Below are positions 46,002-54,053 of a stretch of 64,000 nt of DNA, piece after piece. Positions within the stretch are counted from its first letter, which is position 1, and each line of letters opens with the position of its first letter. Origin of the DNA: Novosphingobium taihuense (GTDB lineage: Bacteria > Pseudomonadota > Alphaproteobacteria > Sphingomonadales > Sphingomonadaceae); the NCBI RefSeq assembly GCF_007830315.1, contig NZ_VLKJ01000004.1:330796-394795 (forward strand), in the 5' to 3' direction. The notes under the pieces were generated by a model. That model was given only the letters and a program-made list of their open reading frames with translations, searched no databases and was not told the DNA's origin. Both the position numbers and the translations under genes were made by a program.

Positions 46002-46913
46002 ATGCGTCTTGTTACCTATCGCCGCTCCATCGAAGCAGAGGCGCGCCTGGGCGTGCTTGTCGATGATCTTGTCATCGATGTTGCCACGCTGGGTGAACGC
46101 GCTGGCTCGCCCCTGCCATCGCGCATGCTCGATTTCATCAAGCTCGGGCCAGTCGCCGTCAGCGAGCTCGGTTTCCTGCTCAAGGAAGCAGGCGGCCGCT
46201 GGCCGGTCAATGGCGCGCTGCCGCTGGCGGGCGTGATCCTGCTTGCGCCGATCCCGCGTCCCGACAAGAACGTCTTCGGTATCGGGCTCAACTACATCGA
46301 TCACGTGGCCGAAAGCGCGGCGGCGCTCGATACCGCGCCCGATCTGCCCAAGCAGCCGGTGATCTTCTCCAAGCCGCCAACGTCGGTCATCGCGCCGGGT
46401 GAACCCATCGTCCACCGGGCAGACATCACGCAGCAACTCGATTGGGAAGTTGAACTGGCGGCGATCATTGGCACCACGGCGCAACGCGTTACGCGCGAGA
46501 ACGCGCTGTCACACGTCTTCGGCTATACCGTGCTGATCGACATGAGCGCGCGCGATTGTCGCCGGGCCGGGCAGTGGATCTATTCCAAGGGGCAGGACAG
46601 CTATTGCCCCATGGGGCCCTGCATCGTCACGGCCGACGAGATCCCCGATCCGCAGACGCTCGACCTCTGGCTTACCGTCAACGGAGTTGAGAAGCAGCGC
46701 AACAACACCAGCCACATGCTGTTCAAGGTCGATGAACTGATCGCCGACATCAGCCAGGGCATCACGCTGGAGCCGGGCGACATCATCGCGACCGGCACGC
46801 CCGAGGGCGTGGGCGCCGGCCGCAATCCGCAGGAATGGGTGTGGCCGGGAGACGTGATCGAAGCCGAGGCTACCGGCATCGGCAAGCTGCGGCACCCCGT
46901 CGTCGCGGGCTGA
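46002..46913 (+). CDS. Fumarylacetoacetate-hydrolase-family ring-fission hydrolase
   Basis: This 303-residue protein has the FAH metal site with LDWEVELAAIIG (E-x-E, about residue 150), the motif GYTVLIDMSARD and GTPEGVGAGRNP. Members hydrolyse fumarylpyruvate, maleylpyruvate or acylpyruvates by C-C cleavage. Located 26 bases after the dioxygenase, it should take the next step of ring fission. No maleylpyruvate isomerase is nearby but a maleate isomerase is, which favours direct hydrolysis of the cis product. Confidence 0.87.
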   Translation: MRLVTYRRSIEAEARLGVLVDDLVIDVATLGERAGSPLPSRMLDFIKLGPVAVSELGFLLKEAGGRWPVNGALPLAGVILLAPIPRPDKNVFGIGLNYIDHVAESAAALDTAPDLPKQPVIFSKPPTSVIAPGEPIVHRADITQQLDWEVELAAIIGTTAQRVTRENALSHVFGYTVLIDMSARDCRRAGQWIYSKGQDSYCPMGPCIVTADEIPDPQTLDLWLTVNGVEKQRNNTSHMLFKVDELIADISQGITLEPGDIIATGTPEGVGAGRNPQEWVWPGDVIEAEATGIGKLRHPVVAG

Positions 46914-46953
46914 ATTGGACACTAGAACCCTGCTCCCATGAAAGGGGTGTGAC

Positions 46954-46987
46954 GGCCTCTCCCGGACCTGTTCGGGAGAGGCCTTGT
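46954..46987. terminator. Terminator between convergent operons
   Basis: ggcctctcccg / cgggagaggcc makes an 11-base perfect stem with an 8-base loop, followed by ttgt. It ends the dioxygenase/hydrolase unit. Confidence 0.8.
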
Positions 46988-47117
46988 CATGCAAGGGAGG
47001 CGACGCCGGGTAGCGCTGTTGTCCATGCAGAAAGGCGGAAGCAGTATGCCTGCCACCGCCTTTTGCTTGCGCGTCTGTGCTGTTGTGTTGCCGGGGAGAG
47101 GCCTGCGGTCGCGGCTG

Positions 47118-47540
47118 CTAGGCGGCTGCTACCGCATGTTCACCCGTCATCGGCTTGGGCCTCATGTCATCTGGCCAGGCCACCGAACGTCCTGCCTCCA
47201 GGTCCATGCAGACCAGCGTCGCCGTGGCCTCAAGCCGCCTTTCGTCACCGCAGAGCACTTCTGCGACCAGTTCCATGGAACTGCGCCCCACGCGTGGGAC
47301 GGAGAGCCTGAAATCCAGCAGGTCGCCGAGTTTGCTCGGGCTGAAGAAGGTGGTCTGGATCGTCACGGTGGGCACGCCCAAACCGCGGCGGATATGCATC
47401 TCGGCGAAATCCACGCCGATCCCTTGCGCGAAGTAATCCTCGACCGCGGCGTTGAGCATCTCGAAGTAGCGCGGATAAAAAACGATGCCGGCCGCATCGA
47501 CATGGGCGAAGCGTACCAACTGGGTAGAAATGAACGTCAT
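47118..47540 (-). CDS. 4HBT-family acyl-CoA thioesterase
   Basis: This 140-residue hot-dog thioesterase has the signature FAHVDAAGIVFYPRYFEM with the Asp and aromatic residues of 4-hydroxybenzoyl-CoA-type thioesterases. Its start overlaps the stop of the MarR gene (TGATG), so it is the last gene of the monooxygenase-MarR-thioesterase operon. It probably releases the hydroxylated aromatic acid from its CoA ester before ring cleavage by the dioxygenase. Confidence 0.88.
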   Translation of the reverse strand: MTFISTQLVRFAHVDAAGIVFYPRYFEMLNAAVEDYFAQGIGVDFAEMHIRRGLGVPTVTIQTTFFSPSKLGDLLDFRLSVPRVGRSSMELVAEVLCGDERRLEATATLVCMDLEAGRSVAWPDDMRPKPMTGEHAVAAA

Positions 47541-48040
47541 CAGTCCGTCTCTTCCTCTGCAGCGAGCGAAACCTTAAGGTTCGCCAGCAGCAAATAGAGT
47601 GATTGCATATCGGCAGGGCTCATCTGGCGGAACATGCTGCCGATCCATTTATGGTGCGCGTCGGCCAGCAACTTGAAATGTTCCCGGCCCTTCCTGGTCA
47701 TCATCACGATCGTGCGTCGCTTGTCTTCGGGCGGTGCCTCGGCGCTGAGGTAGCCGTCGGACTCCAGCTGGCGAACCAGCACGGTCACGTTGCCGTTCGA
47801 AACCAGCAGCAAGCGGGAAAGCTCGCTCATGGTCACGCCGTCCGGATTGCGTTCCAGCGCGGCCAGCACATCGAAGCGAGGCAGTGTCGTGTTGAACTGC
47901 TCGATGAAACGACGACGCAGACGCTTCTCGATCGTCATCGAACAGCTCAACAGGCGCAGCAGGACACGGATGTCCTGCCGGCCGATCAGTTCCCCATCGT
48001 GCTTTTCGGGAATGGATTCGTTCTGGTCGCCGCTGAACAA
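47540..48040 (-). CDS. MarR-family regulator of the aromatic-CoA operon
   Basis: This 166-residue winged-helix regulator has the recognition region FDVLAALERNPDGVTMSELS followed by RLLLVSNGNVTVLVRQLES and the wing PPEDKRRTIVMMT. MarR proteins of this shape commonly respond to aromatic acids or their CoA esters. It lies inside the monooxygenase operon and is the best candidate for binding the AT-rich motif shared by that promoter and the dioxygenase promoter. Confidence 0.9.
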   Translation of the reverse strand: MFSGDQNESIPEKHDGELIGRQDIRVLLRLLSCSMTIEKRLRRRFIEQFNTTLPRFDVLAALERNPDGVTMSELSRLLLVSNGNVTVLVRQLESDGYLSAEAPPEDKRRTIVMMTRKGREHFKLLADAHHKWIGSMFRQMSPADMQSLYLLLANLKVSLAAEEETD

Positions 48041-48071
48041 GGCCGGTTCCTCCTGCTGGCTGCCGTGGCGC

Positions 48072-50369
48072 TCACCGAGCCTGAGGCTGCAGAGTGCGTG
48101 TCATTTGCGCGAGCCCTAGAGCATATGCAGGGGGCACGGCAATCTCCTGCCCGGATCGTGCGGCTGCGCGCATGGTCCAGGCTGGATCGGCGAGATGCGG
48201 ACGGCCGAGCGCGACAAGATCCGCACGGCCTGCAGCCAGGATCGAATTGACATGATCCGCCTCGTAGATGTTGCCCACGGCGATCGTCGCGCAACCGGCC
48301 TCATTGCGGATCTGGTCTGAAAACGGCGTCTGGAACATGCGACCATAGACGGGGCGTGCCGAAGCTGCCGTTTCGCCAGCAGAGACGTCGACGATATCGG
48401 CTCCGGCGTCCCGGAACGCTGCGGCGATCCGTACGGCCTCGTCGGGCGTAACGCCGGCGCTGCCGACCCAGTCGTTCGCCGAAATGCGGACGGCCAAGGG
48501 GAGCTCTTCGCCCCATGCATGACGCATCGCGCGAAAGACCTCGAGCGGATAGCGAAGCCGGTTATCCAGCGAACCGCCGAATTCATCGTCACGGTGGTTC
48601 AGCACCGGTGAGATGAAGCTAGACAGCAGGAAGCCGTGGCCGGCCTGGAGTTCGATCATGTCGAAGCCTGCTTCCTTGGCCCGGGTGGTGGCAGCAACGA
48701 AGTCGGCCTTCACCGCGTCCATGTCTGTCCGGGTCATCGCGCGCGGAACCTGGCTGCCGGGCTTGTAGGGCAGGGCTGATGCCGCAATCAGCGGCCAATT
48801 CGCTTCCTGCAGGGGCCGGTCAGGCTGGACGTGGCCAGCTTCGGTTGCGCCGCGCGCGCCGGCATGGCCGAGCTGGACGCATATCTTTGCCTGCGAGTTG
48901 GCGTGAGCGAACGTGACGATCCGCCGCCAGGCTTCGGTCTGATCGTCATTCCACAGTCCGGGACAGTGTGGTGTGATCCGTCCGGTCTCGCTGACCGCCG
49001 TCATTTCGGTCACAACCAGTCCGGCACCACCCATGGCTCTTGCGCCGTAATGGACCATGTGGAAATCGCCGGGCACCCCATCCTCGCCTGCCGAATAGGT
49101 CAGTATCGGAGATACCACCACGCGGTTGGCAATTGTCAGGTCGCGCAACAGCAGCGGCGCGAACATGGGCTCGGCCGGGCGATTGCCTGGCTCGACTCCC
49201 GACTCGCGCTGGAACCACTGCTCCACCTCTGCCAGCCAAGCCGGATCGCGCAGGCGCAGGTTTTCATGACTGACGCGCTGGGACCGGGTCAGCAGCGAAT
49301 AGGCAAACTGCTTGGGCGCGAAATCGATGTAGCGATCCAGAGTCTCGAACCATTCGGTGGAGTTACGTGCAGAATTCTGGATCTTGAGCACCTCGGTATG
49401 ACGCTCGGCACGGTATTCCTCGAGCGCGGCGGCCATGCTCTCGCGATTGTGGGCAATGTGCGGGCGGCTCATGACTTCGGCAAGCTTGATCGCATCCTCC
49501 AGCGCCAGCTTGGTGCCCGATCCGATCGAGAAATGAGCGGTGTGCGCAGCATCGCCCAGCAGCACGACGTTGTCGAACGACCAGCGCTCGCACAGGATGC
49601 GGCGGAAGTTGATCCATGCAGCAGAGCCACGCAGGTGACCGGCGTTCGTCAACAGAGGTTCGCCGTCGAGGTGGCGGGCAAAGATCCGCTCGCAGGCCGC
49701 AATTGCATCGGCCTGCTCCATCGTGTCGAAGCCAAGTCCGCGCCAGGTCTCTTCCGAGCATTCCACGATGAAGGTCGATCGTGTCTCGTCAAAGCGATAG
49801 GCGTGGGCCCAGATCCAGCCGGCCTCGGTCTTTTCGAAGATGAAGGCAAAGGCATCGAACAGCTTGGCCGTTCCGAGCCACATGAACTTGTTCGCGCGGG
49901 TCTGGATGTCCACGTCGAAGCGGTCTTCGTATTGGGTGCGGATGCGGCTGTTGATCCCGTCCGAAGCCACGATCAGGTCATAGTCCGACCATCGGGAAAG
50001 GTCGGCGTCGAACTCGGTCTCGAACTCCAGCCGCACACCCAGTTCGCGCGCGCGGTCCTGCAGGATGTTCAGCAGGCGCTTGCGCCCGATGCCGATGAAG
50101 CCGTGGCCGCCCGAGCGTTCAACATGGTCGCCCACGACGACTTCGATGTCGTCCCAATGCGCGAATTCGGCCTGAATAGTCGCGGCGCTGACCGGGTCAT
50201 TGCTGCGCAGGTTATCAAGGGTCTGGTCGGAAAAGACCACGCCCCAGCCGAACGTATCGCCTGCCTTGTTGCGCTCCAGGACCACGATATCGTGGCCGGG
50301 ATCGCGCAGCTTCATCGAGATGGCGAAATAAAGGCCGGCTGGGCCACCGCCGAGACATGCGACTCTCAT
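48072..50369 (-). CDS. Two-domain flavin monooxygenase / Old Yellow Enzyme acting on an aromatic CoA ester
   Basis: This 765-residue fusion has an N-terminal FAD hydroxylase domain ([13 protein letters not shown] at residues 7-19, [15 protein letters not shown] near 280) and a C-terminal OYE domain from about residue 395 ([38 protein letters not shown]). This layout is that of 2-aminobenzoyl-CoA monooxygenase/reductase and of proteins annotated as salicylyl-CoA 5-hydroxylase. It should hydroxylate C5 of anthraniloyl-CoA or salicylyl-CoA. With the thioesterase it gives 5-hydroxyanthranilate or gentisate. Substrate choice is not decided by sequence. Confidence 0.9.
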   Translation of the reverse strand: MRVACLGGGPAGLYFAISMKLRDPGHDIVVLERNKAGDTFGWGVVFSDQTLDNLRSNDPVSAATIQAEFAHWDDIEVVVGDHVERSGGHGFIGIGRKRLLNILQDRARELGVRLEFETEFDADLSRWSDYDLIVASDGINSRIRTQYEDRFDVDIQTRANKFMWLGTAKLFDAFAFIFEKTEAGWIWAHAYRFDETRSTFIVECSEETWRGLGFDTMEQADAIAACERIFARHLDGEPLLTNAGHLRGSAAWINFRRILCERWSFDNVVLLGDAAHTAHFSIGSGTKLALEDAIKLAEVMSRPHIAHNRESMAAALEEYRAERHTEVLKIQNSARNSTEWFETLDRYIDFAPKQFAYSLLTRSQRVSHENLRLRDPAWLAEVEQWFQRESGVEPGNRPAEPMFAPLLLRDLTIANRVVVSPILTYSAGEDGVPGDFHMVHYGARAMGGAGLVVTEMTAVSETGRITPHCPGLWNDDQTEAWRRIVTFAHANSQAKICVQLGHAGARGATEAGHVQPDRPLQEANWPLIAASALPYKPGSQVPRAMTRTDMDAVKADFVAATTRAKEAGFDMIELQAGHGFLLSSFISPVLNHRDDEFGGSLDNRLRYPLEVFRAMRHAWGEELPLAVRISANDWVGSAGVTPDEAVRIAAAFRDAGADIVDVSAGETAASARPVYGRMFQTPFSDQIRNEAGCATIAVGNIYEADHVNSILAAGRADLVALGRPHLADPAWTMRAAARSGQEIAVPPAYALGLAQMTRTLQPQAR

Positions 50370-50382
50370 CTACCACACTCCT

Positions 50383-50401
50383 ATATTTCAAACTTAAAAT
50401 A
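50383..50401 (-). promoter_or_regulatory. Putative MarR operator before the monooxygenase gene
   Basis: atatttcaaacttaaaata reads tattttaagtttgaaatat on the coding strand. Its tattttaag(t/c)ttg core matches the dioxygenase promoter. tatattt (50382-50388) and aaatata (50397-50403) form a perfect 7-base inverted repeat just upstream of the ATG. Confidence 0.58.
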
Positions 50402-50479
50402 TATGGCCGGTCTACTGCCGTTCTGGCGTCGTTTCCCGCTCTTGTGCATTCTGTTGCTGCCCGCGTTCGGACGCATTCG

Positions 50480-50503
50480 TTTTAAACTTGAACTAATTTG
50501 AAC
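50480..50503 (+). promoter_or_regulatory. Third copy of the AT-rich motif
   Basis: ttttaaacttgaactaattt (and the following gaac) resembles ttttaagcttgtaacaaatt at 44811. It lies between the monooxygenase start and the end of the second MarR gene, and could act together with the copy at 50383-50401. Confidence 0.45.
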
Positions 50504-50536
50504 CGGCTGTCCAGTGCAACATTGCCCACCCTTCGC

Positions 50537-51001
50537 TCAGCTCTCGTCCAGGTTATCGTAGAGCAGGTTGAGCAGGTCGATCAGTTGCGAGAAATCCTTG
50601 GCTGAGAGGTTGCGGATGACCTTGTGATAGGTGGGCGACGTCGCTTGACGCGCCTGCGCCAGCTTGGCTTCACCGTCTTCGGTCAGGAAGACTTCAGTCA
50701 CCCGCGCATCGCGCTGGCTGGGGGCAGAGTGGACGAGGTTGGCTGCGGCCATGCGCTGCACGATCCGCGTCATGGTCGAAAGCGGGATCACTGCAGCATC
50801 GGCAATATCGCGCACGCCGCGCGGGTTTTCCTCGCCCAGGATCATCAGGACGCGCCAGCAAGGGATATCCAGTCCTATATCGCGCAGCGCCGCCTCGATC
50901 ACCGCGTTGTAGCGGCTGGCAAGCCGGTTCACGAGGTAGAACGGGTAGGAGGCGACCTGAAAAGCAGGGGTCCCCGGGTCGCCAAGAAGCCGCTTGTCCA
51001 A
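50537..51001 (-). CDS. Second MarR-family regulator
   Basis: This protein of about 154 residues has the winged helix in DIPCWRVLMILGEENPRGVR, then IADAAVIPLSTMTRIVQRM and the wing SQRDARVTEVFLT. I prefer a TTG start at 51001 because GGAGGA stands nine bases before it; an ATG at 51040 (13 residues longer) lacks a ribosome site. It is divergent from the isatin hydrolase-like gene, with an inverted repeat between them, so it probably controls the isatin hydrolase-IorAB operon. Confidence 0.87.
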   Translation of the reverse strand: MDKRLLGDPGTPAFQVASYPFYLVNRLASRYNAVIEAALRDIGLDIPCWRVLMILGEENPRGVRDIADAAVIPLSTMTRIVQRMAAANLVHSAPSQRDARVTEVFLTEDGEAKLAQARQATSPTYHKVIRNLSAKDFSQLIDLLNLLYDNLDES

Positions 51002-51055
51002 AACGAAATTTCCTCCGGTTTCGCGTTCCTTACATTTCATCGGGGATGAATACAA

Positions 51056-51090
51056 CGTGCATGTGCAACTTTTTTGGTTGCAAGTGCACG
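51056..51090. promoter_or_regulatory. Imperfect inverted repeat in the divergent promoter
   Basis: cgtgcatgtgcaac (51056-51069) and gttgcaagtgcacg (51077-51090) pair at 12 of 14 positions around a 7-base T-rich loop. It sits between the second MarR gene and the isatin hydrolase gene and is the likely MarR operator. Confidence 0.62.
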
Positions 51091-51137
51091 TAAATATGTC
51101 ACAGTCCGCAGGTCCTTGCCTCTTCAGGGAGAGAATC

Positions 51138-51917
51138 ATGTCGGGAACCACGCTCGCCCAATTCGCCGCCGCCGTCGGCAGCGGTGCAATCAAGACCATC
51201 GACCTCACGCAGACGCTGTCGGAAGACACCCCGGTTCTCGTCCTGCCCGAGCCGTTCGGCCAGACCGCCGCCTTCAGCCGCCAGGAAATCTCCTGCTACG
51301 ACGAGCGCGGCGTCGCATGGCACTGGAACAACTTTACCACCGGCGAACACACAGGCACCCATTTCGATGCGCCGGTCCACTGGGTCACGGGCAGGGATCT
51401 TCCCGAGAATACAGTCGATACCATTGCGCCCGTGCGCTTCACGGGGCCTGCCGTGGTGATCGACGCTTCGGCCGAAGCCACCGCCGACGCAGACTTCATA
51501 CTGACCGCCGATTTCATCCGGGCCTGGGAGGCAGCACACGGTGCCATTCCCGCAGGCTGCTGGGTGCTGCTGCGCACCGACTGGTCCAAGCGTTCCGGCC
51601 ATGCCTACACCAACCGTCGCGAGGACGGCGCCCACACGCCGGGGCCTGATCCCGAGGCCATCCGCTACCTGATCGAGACCCGCCGCATCCTCGGCTTCGG
51701 CGTGGAGACTATCGGCACCGATGCTGGCCAGGCGCACCTCATGGACCCGCCTTACCCTGCGCACACGCTGCTCCACGGCGCGGGTCTCTATGGCTTGCAG
51801 TGTCTCGAGAACCTCGATCTCCTGCCGCCGACCGGTGCTTTCATCGTTGCTGCGCCGCTCAAGATCGCGGGAGGTTCCGGCAGCCCCGTGCGCGTTCTCG
51901 CGTTCGTCGAGGGCTGA
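51138..51917 (+). CDS. Cyclase-family hydrolase, isatin hydrolase-like
   Basis: This 259-residue protein of the kynurenine formamidase-like cyclase family has the metal motif GEHTGTHFDAPVHW (about residues 72-85). Segments such as LTADFIRAWEAAHG, VLLRTDWSKRSG, HTPGPDPEAIRYL and IGTDAGQAHLMDPPYPAH closely resemble what I recall of the Mn-dependent isatin hydrolase of Labrenzia. It would open the isatin ring to isatinate (2-aminophenylglyoxylate). The ATG at 51138 has AGGGAGAG upstream. It precedes iorA by three bases. Confidence 0.82.
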   Translation: MSGTTLAQFAAAVGSGAIKTIDLTQTLSEDTPVLVLPEPFGQTAAFSRQEISCYDERGVAWHWNNFTTGEHTGTHFDAPVHWVTGRDLPENTVDTIAPVRFTGPAVVIDASAEATADADFILTADFIRAWEAAHGAIPAGCWVLLRTDWSKRSGHAYTNRREDGAHTPGPDPEAIRYLIETRRILGFGVETIGTDAGQAHLMDPPYPAHTLLHGAGLYGLQCLENLDLLPPTGAFIVAAPLKIAGGSGSPVRVLAFVEG

Positions 51918-51920
51918 TCC

Positions 51921-54053
51921 ATGGCTGAGCGGTCGTTCAAGAAGGAAGTCGAGAAGCTGCGCCTCGGCGCGGGTGAGCATTTCGAGGGCGAGGGCATCCT
52001 CGCCGTCACCAAGGCGCTGCTGCAGGCTGGTGTCGCTTATGTCGGGGGCTACCAAGGCTCACCTATCAGCCACCTTATGGACGTATTCGCCGATGCAGAT
52101 CCCCTGCTGCGGGAACTGGGCGTGCACTTCGAATCCAGCGCAAACGAGGCTGCGGCAGGGGCAATGCTCGCCGCCTCGGTCAACTATCCGCTTCGAGGCG
52201 CGGTGGCGTGGAAGTCTGTCGTCGGCACCAATGTCGCCTCCGATGCGCTGTCCAACCTGGCCTCGGGCGGCGTCACTGGCGGTGCCCTCATCATCATTGG
52301 CGAGGACTACGGCGAGGGCTCCTCGATCATGCAGGAGCGCACCCACGCCTTTGCCATGAAGTCGCAGATGTGGCTGCTCGATCCCCGGCCGAACCTGCCG
52401 ACGATGGTCGACATGGTGGAAAAGGGCTTCGAACTTTCGGAAGCCTCGAACACGCCGGTGATGATCGAGATGCGCGTGCGCAGCTGCCACATGACCGGAA
52501 GCTTCGTCGCAAAGGACAATCGCCGTCCATCGATGACCGTGGGCGATGCAGCGCAGACTCCGACCCGCGATCTGGACCGGATCGTTTTGCCACCGGCCAT
52601 CTTCCTGCACGAGATCGAGAAGGTCGAGAAACGCTGGCCCGCCGCGCAGGCCTTTGTCCGCAACAACTGCCTCAACGAATGGTTCGGCCCGGAACGCGAT
52701 GATATCGGGATCATCGTACAGGGCGGACTGTTCAACACGCTCAACCGCGCCCTCGAGCTTGCCGGCCTGTCCGATGCCTGGGGTGGCGCGAAGCTGCCGA
52801 TCTATTGCCTCAACGTGGTCTATCCGCTGATTGCCGACGAGGTCGTGGAGTTCTGCGCAGGCAAGAAGGCGGTCCTCGTCCTCGAGGAAGGCCAGCCCGA
52901 ATTCATCGAGCACGAACTCAACACGATCCTGCGCCGGGCGGATCTGCACACGCGCCTCGTCGGGAAGGATGTTCTGCCGCGCGCTGGAGAGTATTCAGGG
53001 CAGGTGATCGGGGACGGGCTTGCCCGGTTTCTCGAACAATGGTCACCCGAGCGCGCGCCAGCCCGTCAGATGGCTGTGCCGGTGGAGCCCGAACTCGCGG
53101 CGAATGTGCCGGCGCGGCCGGCCGGGTTCTGCACCGGTTGTCCGGAGCGGCCAATCTTCTCTGCGATGAAGCTGGTGCAGCGCGAACTCGGGGAGCTGCA
53201 CGTCTCTGCCGATATCGGCTGCCACCTCTTTTCGATCCTGCCACCCTTCCACATCGGCAATACCACCATGGGCTATGGCCTCGGCACGGCGGGCGCTTCG
53301 GCGTTCAGGCCCAATGCCGGAGGCAAGCGCGCGGTGGCGATGATGGGCGATGGCGGCTTCTGGCACAACGGCCTCACCTCGGGCATCGGCAACGCCGTGT
53401 TCAACCAGGACGATACCGTCACGATCGTCGTGGATAACGGTTATTCCGCCGCGACGGGTGGGCAGGACATCCTGTCCTCGCGCGCGGACAACGATATCCG
53501 CACCACCCGGCATCCGATTGAAAAGGCTGTGCGCGGCATGGGCGTACGCTGGGCGCGCACCCTGACCCGGACATACGACGTAGCCCGCATGCGCGATACG
53601 CTGCGTGAAGCCCTGACCTCGCCGGAGAAAGGCCCCAAGGTCATCGTCGCGCAGTCCGAATGCATGCTCAACAAGCAGCGCCGGATCAAGCCGCAGCTGG
53701 CCAAGGCCGCCAGTGAAGGCAAGCGCGTGGTGCGTGAACGCTTTGGTGTCGATGCCGATACCTGCACGGGCGATCACGCCTGTATCCGCCTGTCAGGTTG
53801 CCCCTCGCTCAGCATCCGGCCCAATCCGGATCCGCTACGCCAGCATCCGGTCACCCATATCGACAACAGTTGCGTGGGATGCGGCAACTGCGGCGAAGTC
53901 GCCCATGCTGCGGTGCTGTGTCCATCATTCTGGAAGGCCAGCATCATTACCAATCCGCGCCGATGGGAACGCGTTGCAGCAAAGGCGCGCAAGTGGATCA
54001 TCGGAGCTCTGCAACGCAGTCACGCGCGTACCTTGGCAGCAAGGGCATTCTGA
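51921..54053 (+). CDS. Indolepyruvate ferredoxin oxidoreductase-like alpha subunit
   Basis: This 710-residue thiamine-diphosphate 2-oxoacid oxidoreductase has an N-terminal pyrimidine-binding region (VGGYQGSPISHLMD), the pyrophosphate motif MMGDGGFWHNG through VVDNGYSAATGGQD, and a C-terminal ferredoxin-like region with CTGDHACIRLSGC and CVGCGNCGEVAHAAVLC. The last cluster region looks partly changed from a standard 2[4Fe-4S] pattern. It decarboxylates a 2-oxoacid to an acyl-CoA. Next to an isatin hydrolase, isatinate giving 2-aminobenzoyl-CoA is the attractive reaction. Confidence 0.88.
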   Translation: MAERSFKKEVEKLRLGAGEHFEGEGILAVTKALLQAGVAYVGGYQGSPISHLMDVFADADPLLRELGVHFESSANEAAAGAMLAASVNYPLRGAVAWKSVVGTNVASDALSNLASGGVTGGALIIIGEDYGEGSSIMQERTHAFAMKSQMWLLDPRPNLPTMVDMVEKGFELSEASNTPVMIEMRVRSCHMTGSFVAKDNRRPSMTVGDAAQTPTRDLDRIVLPPAIFLHEIEKVEKRWPAAQAFVRNNCLNEWFGPERDDIGIIVQGGLFNTLNRALELAGLSDAWGGAKLPIYCLNVVYPLIADEVVEFCAGKKAVLVLEEGQPEFIEHELNTILRRADLHTRLVGKDVLPRAGEYSGQVIGDGLARFLEQWSPERAPARQMAVPVEPELAANVPARPAGFCTGCPERPIFSAMKLVQRELGELHVSADIGCHLFSILPPFHIGNTTMGYGLGTAGASAFRPNAGGKRAVAMMGDGGFWHNGLTSGIGNAVFNQDDTVTIVVDNGYSAATGGQDILSSRADNDIRTTRHPIEKAVRGMGVRWARTLTRTYDVARMRDTLREALTSPEKGPKVIVAQSECMLNKQRRIKPQLAKAASEGKRVVRERFGVDADTCTGDHACIRLSGCPSLSIRPNPDPLRQHPVTHIDNSCVGCGNCGEVAHAAVLCPSFWKASIITNPRRWERVAAKARKWIIGALQRSHARTLAARAF

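Noticed and set aside
48831..50501. Long open frame of 556 codons on the plus strand
   Set aside because: It is antisense to the flavin hydroxylase/OYE gene, which has clear domains. High GC leaves long open shadow frames, and this one shows no family motif.
50370..50536. Possible divergent small gene before the flavin hydroxylase
   Set aside because: The stretch is AT-rich with operator-like motifs and lacks a credible frame. It is better explained as promoter DNA.
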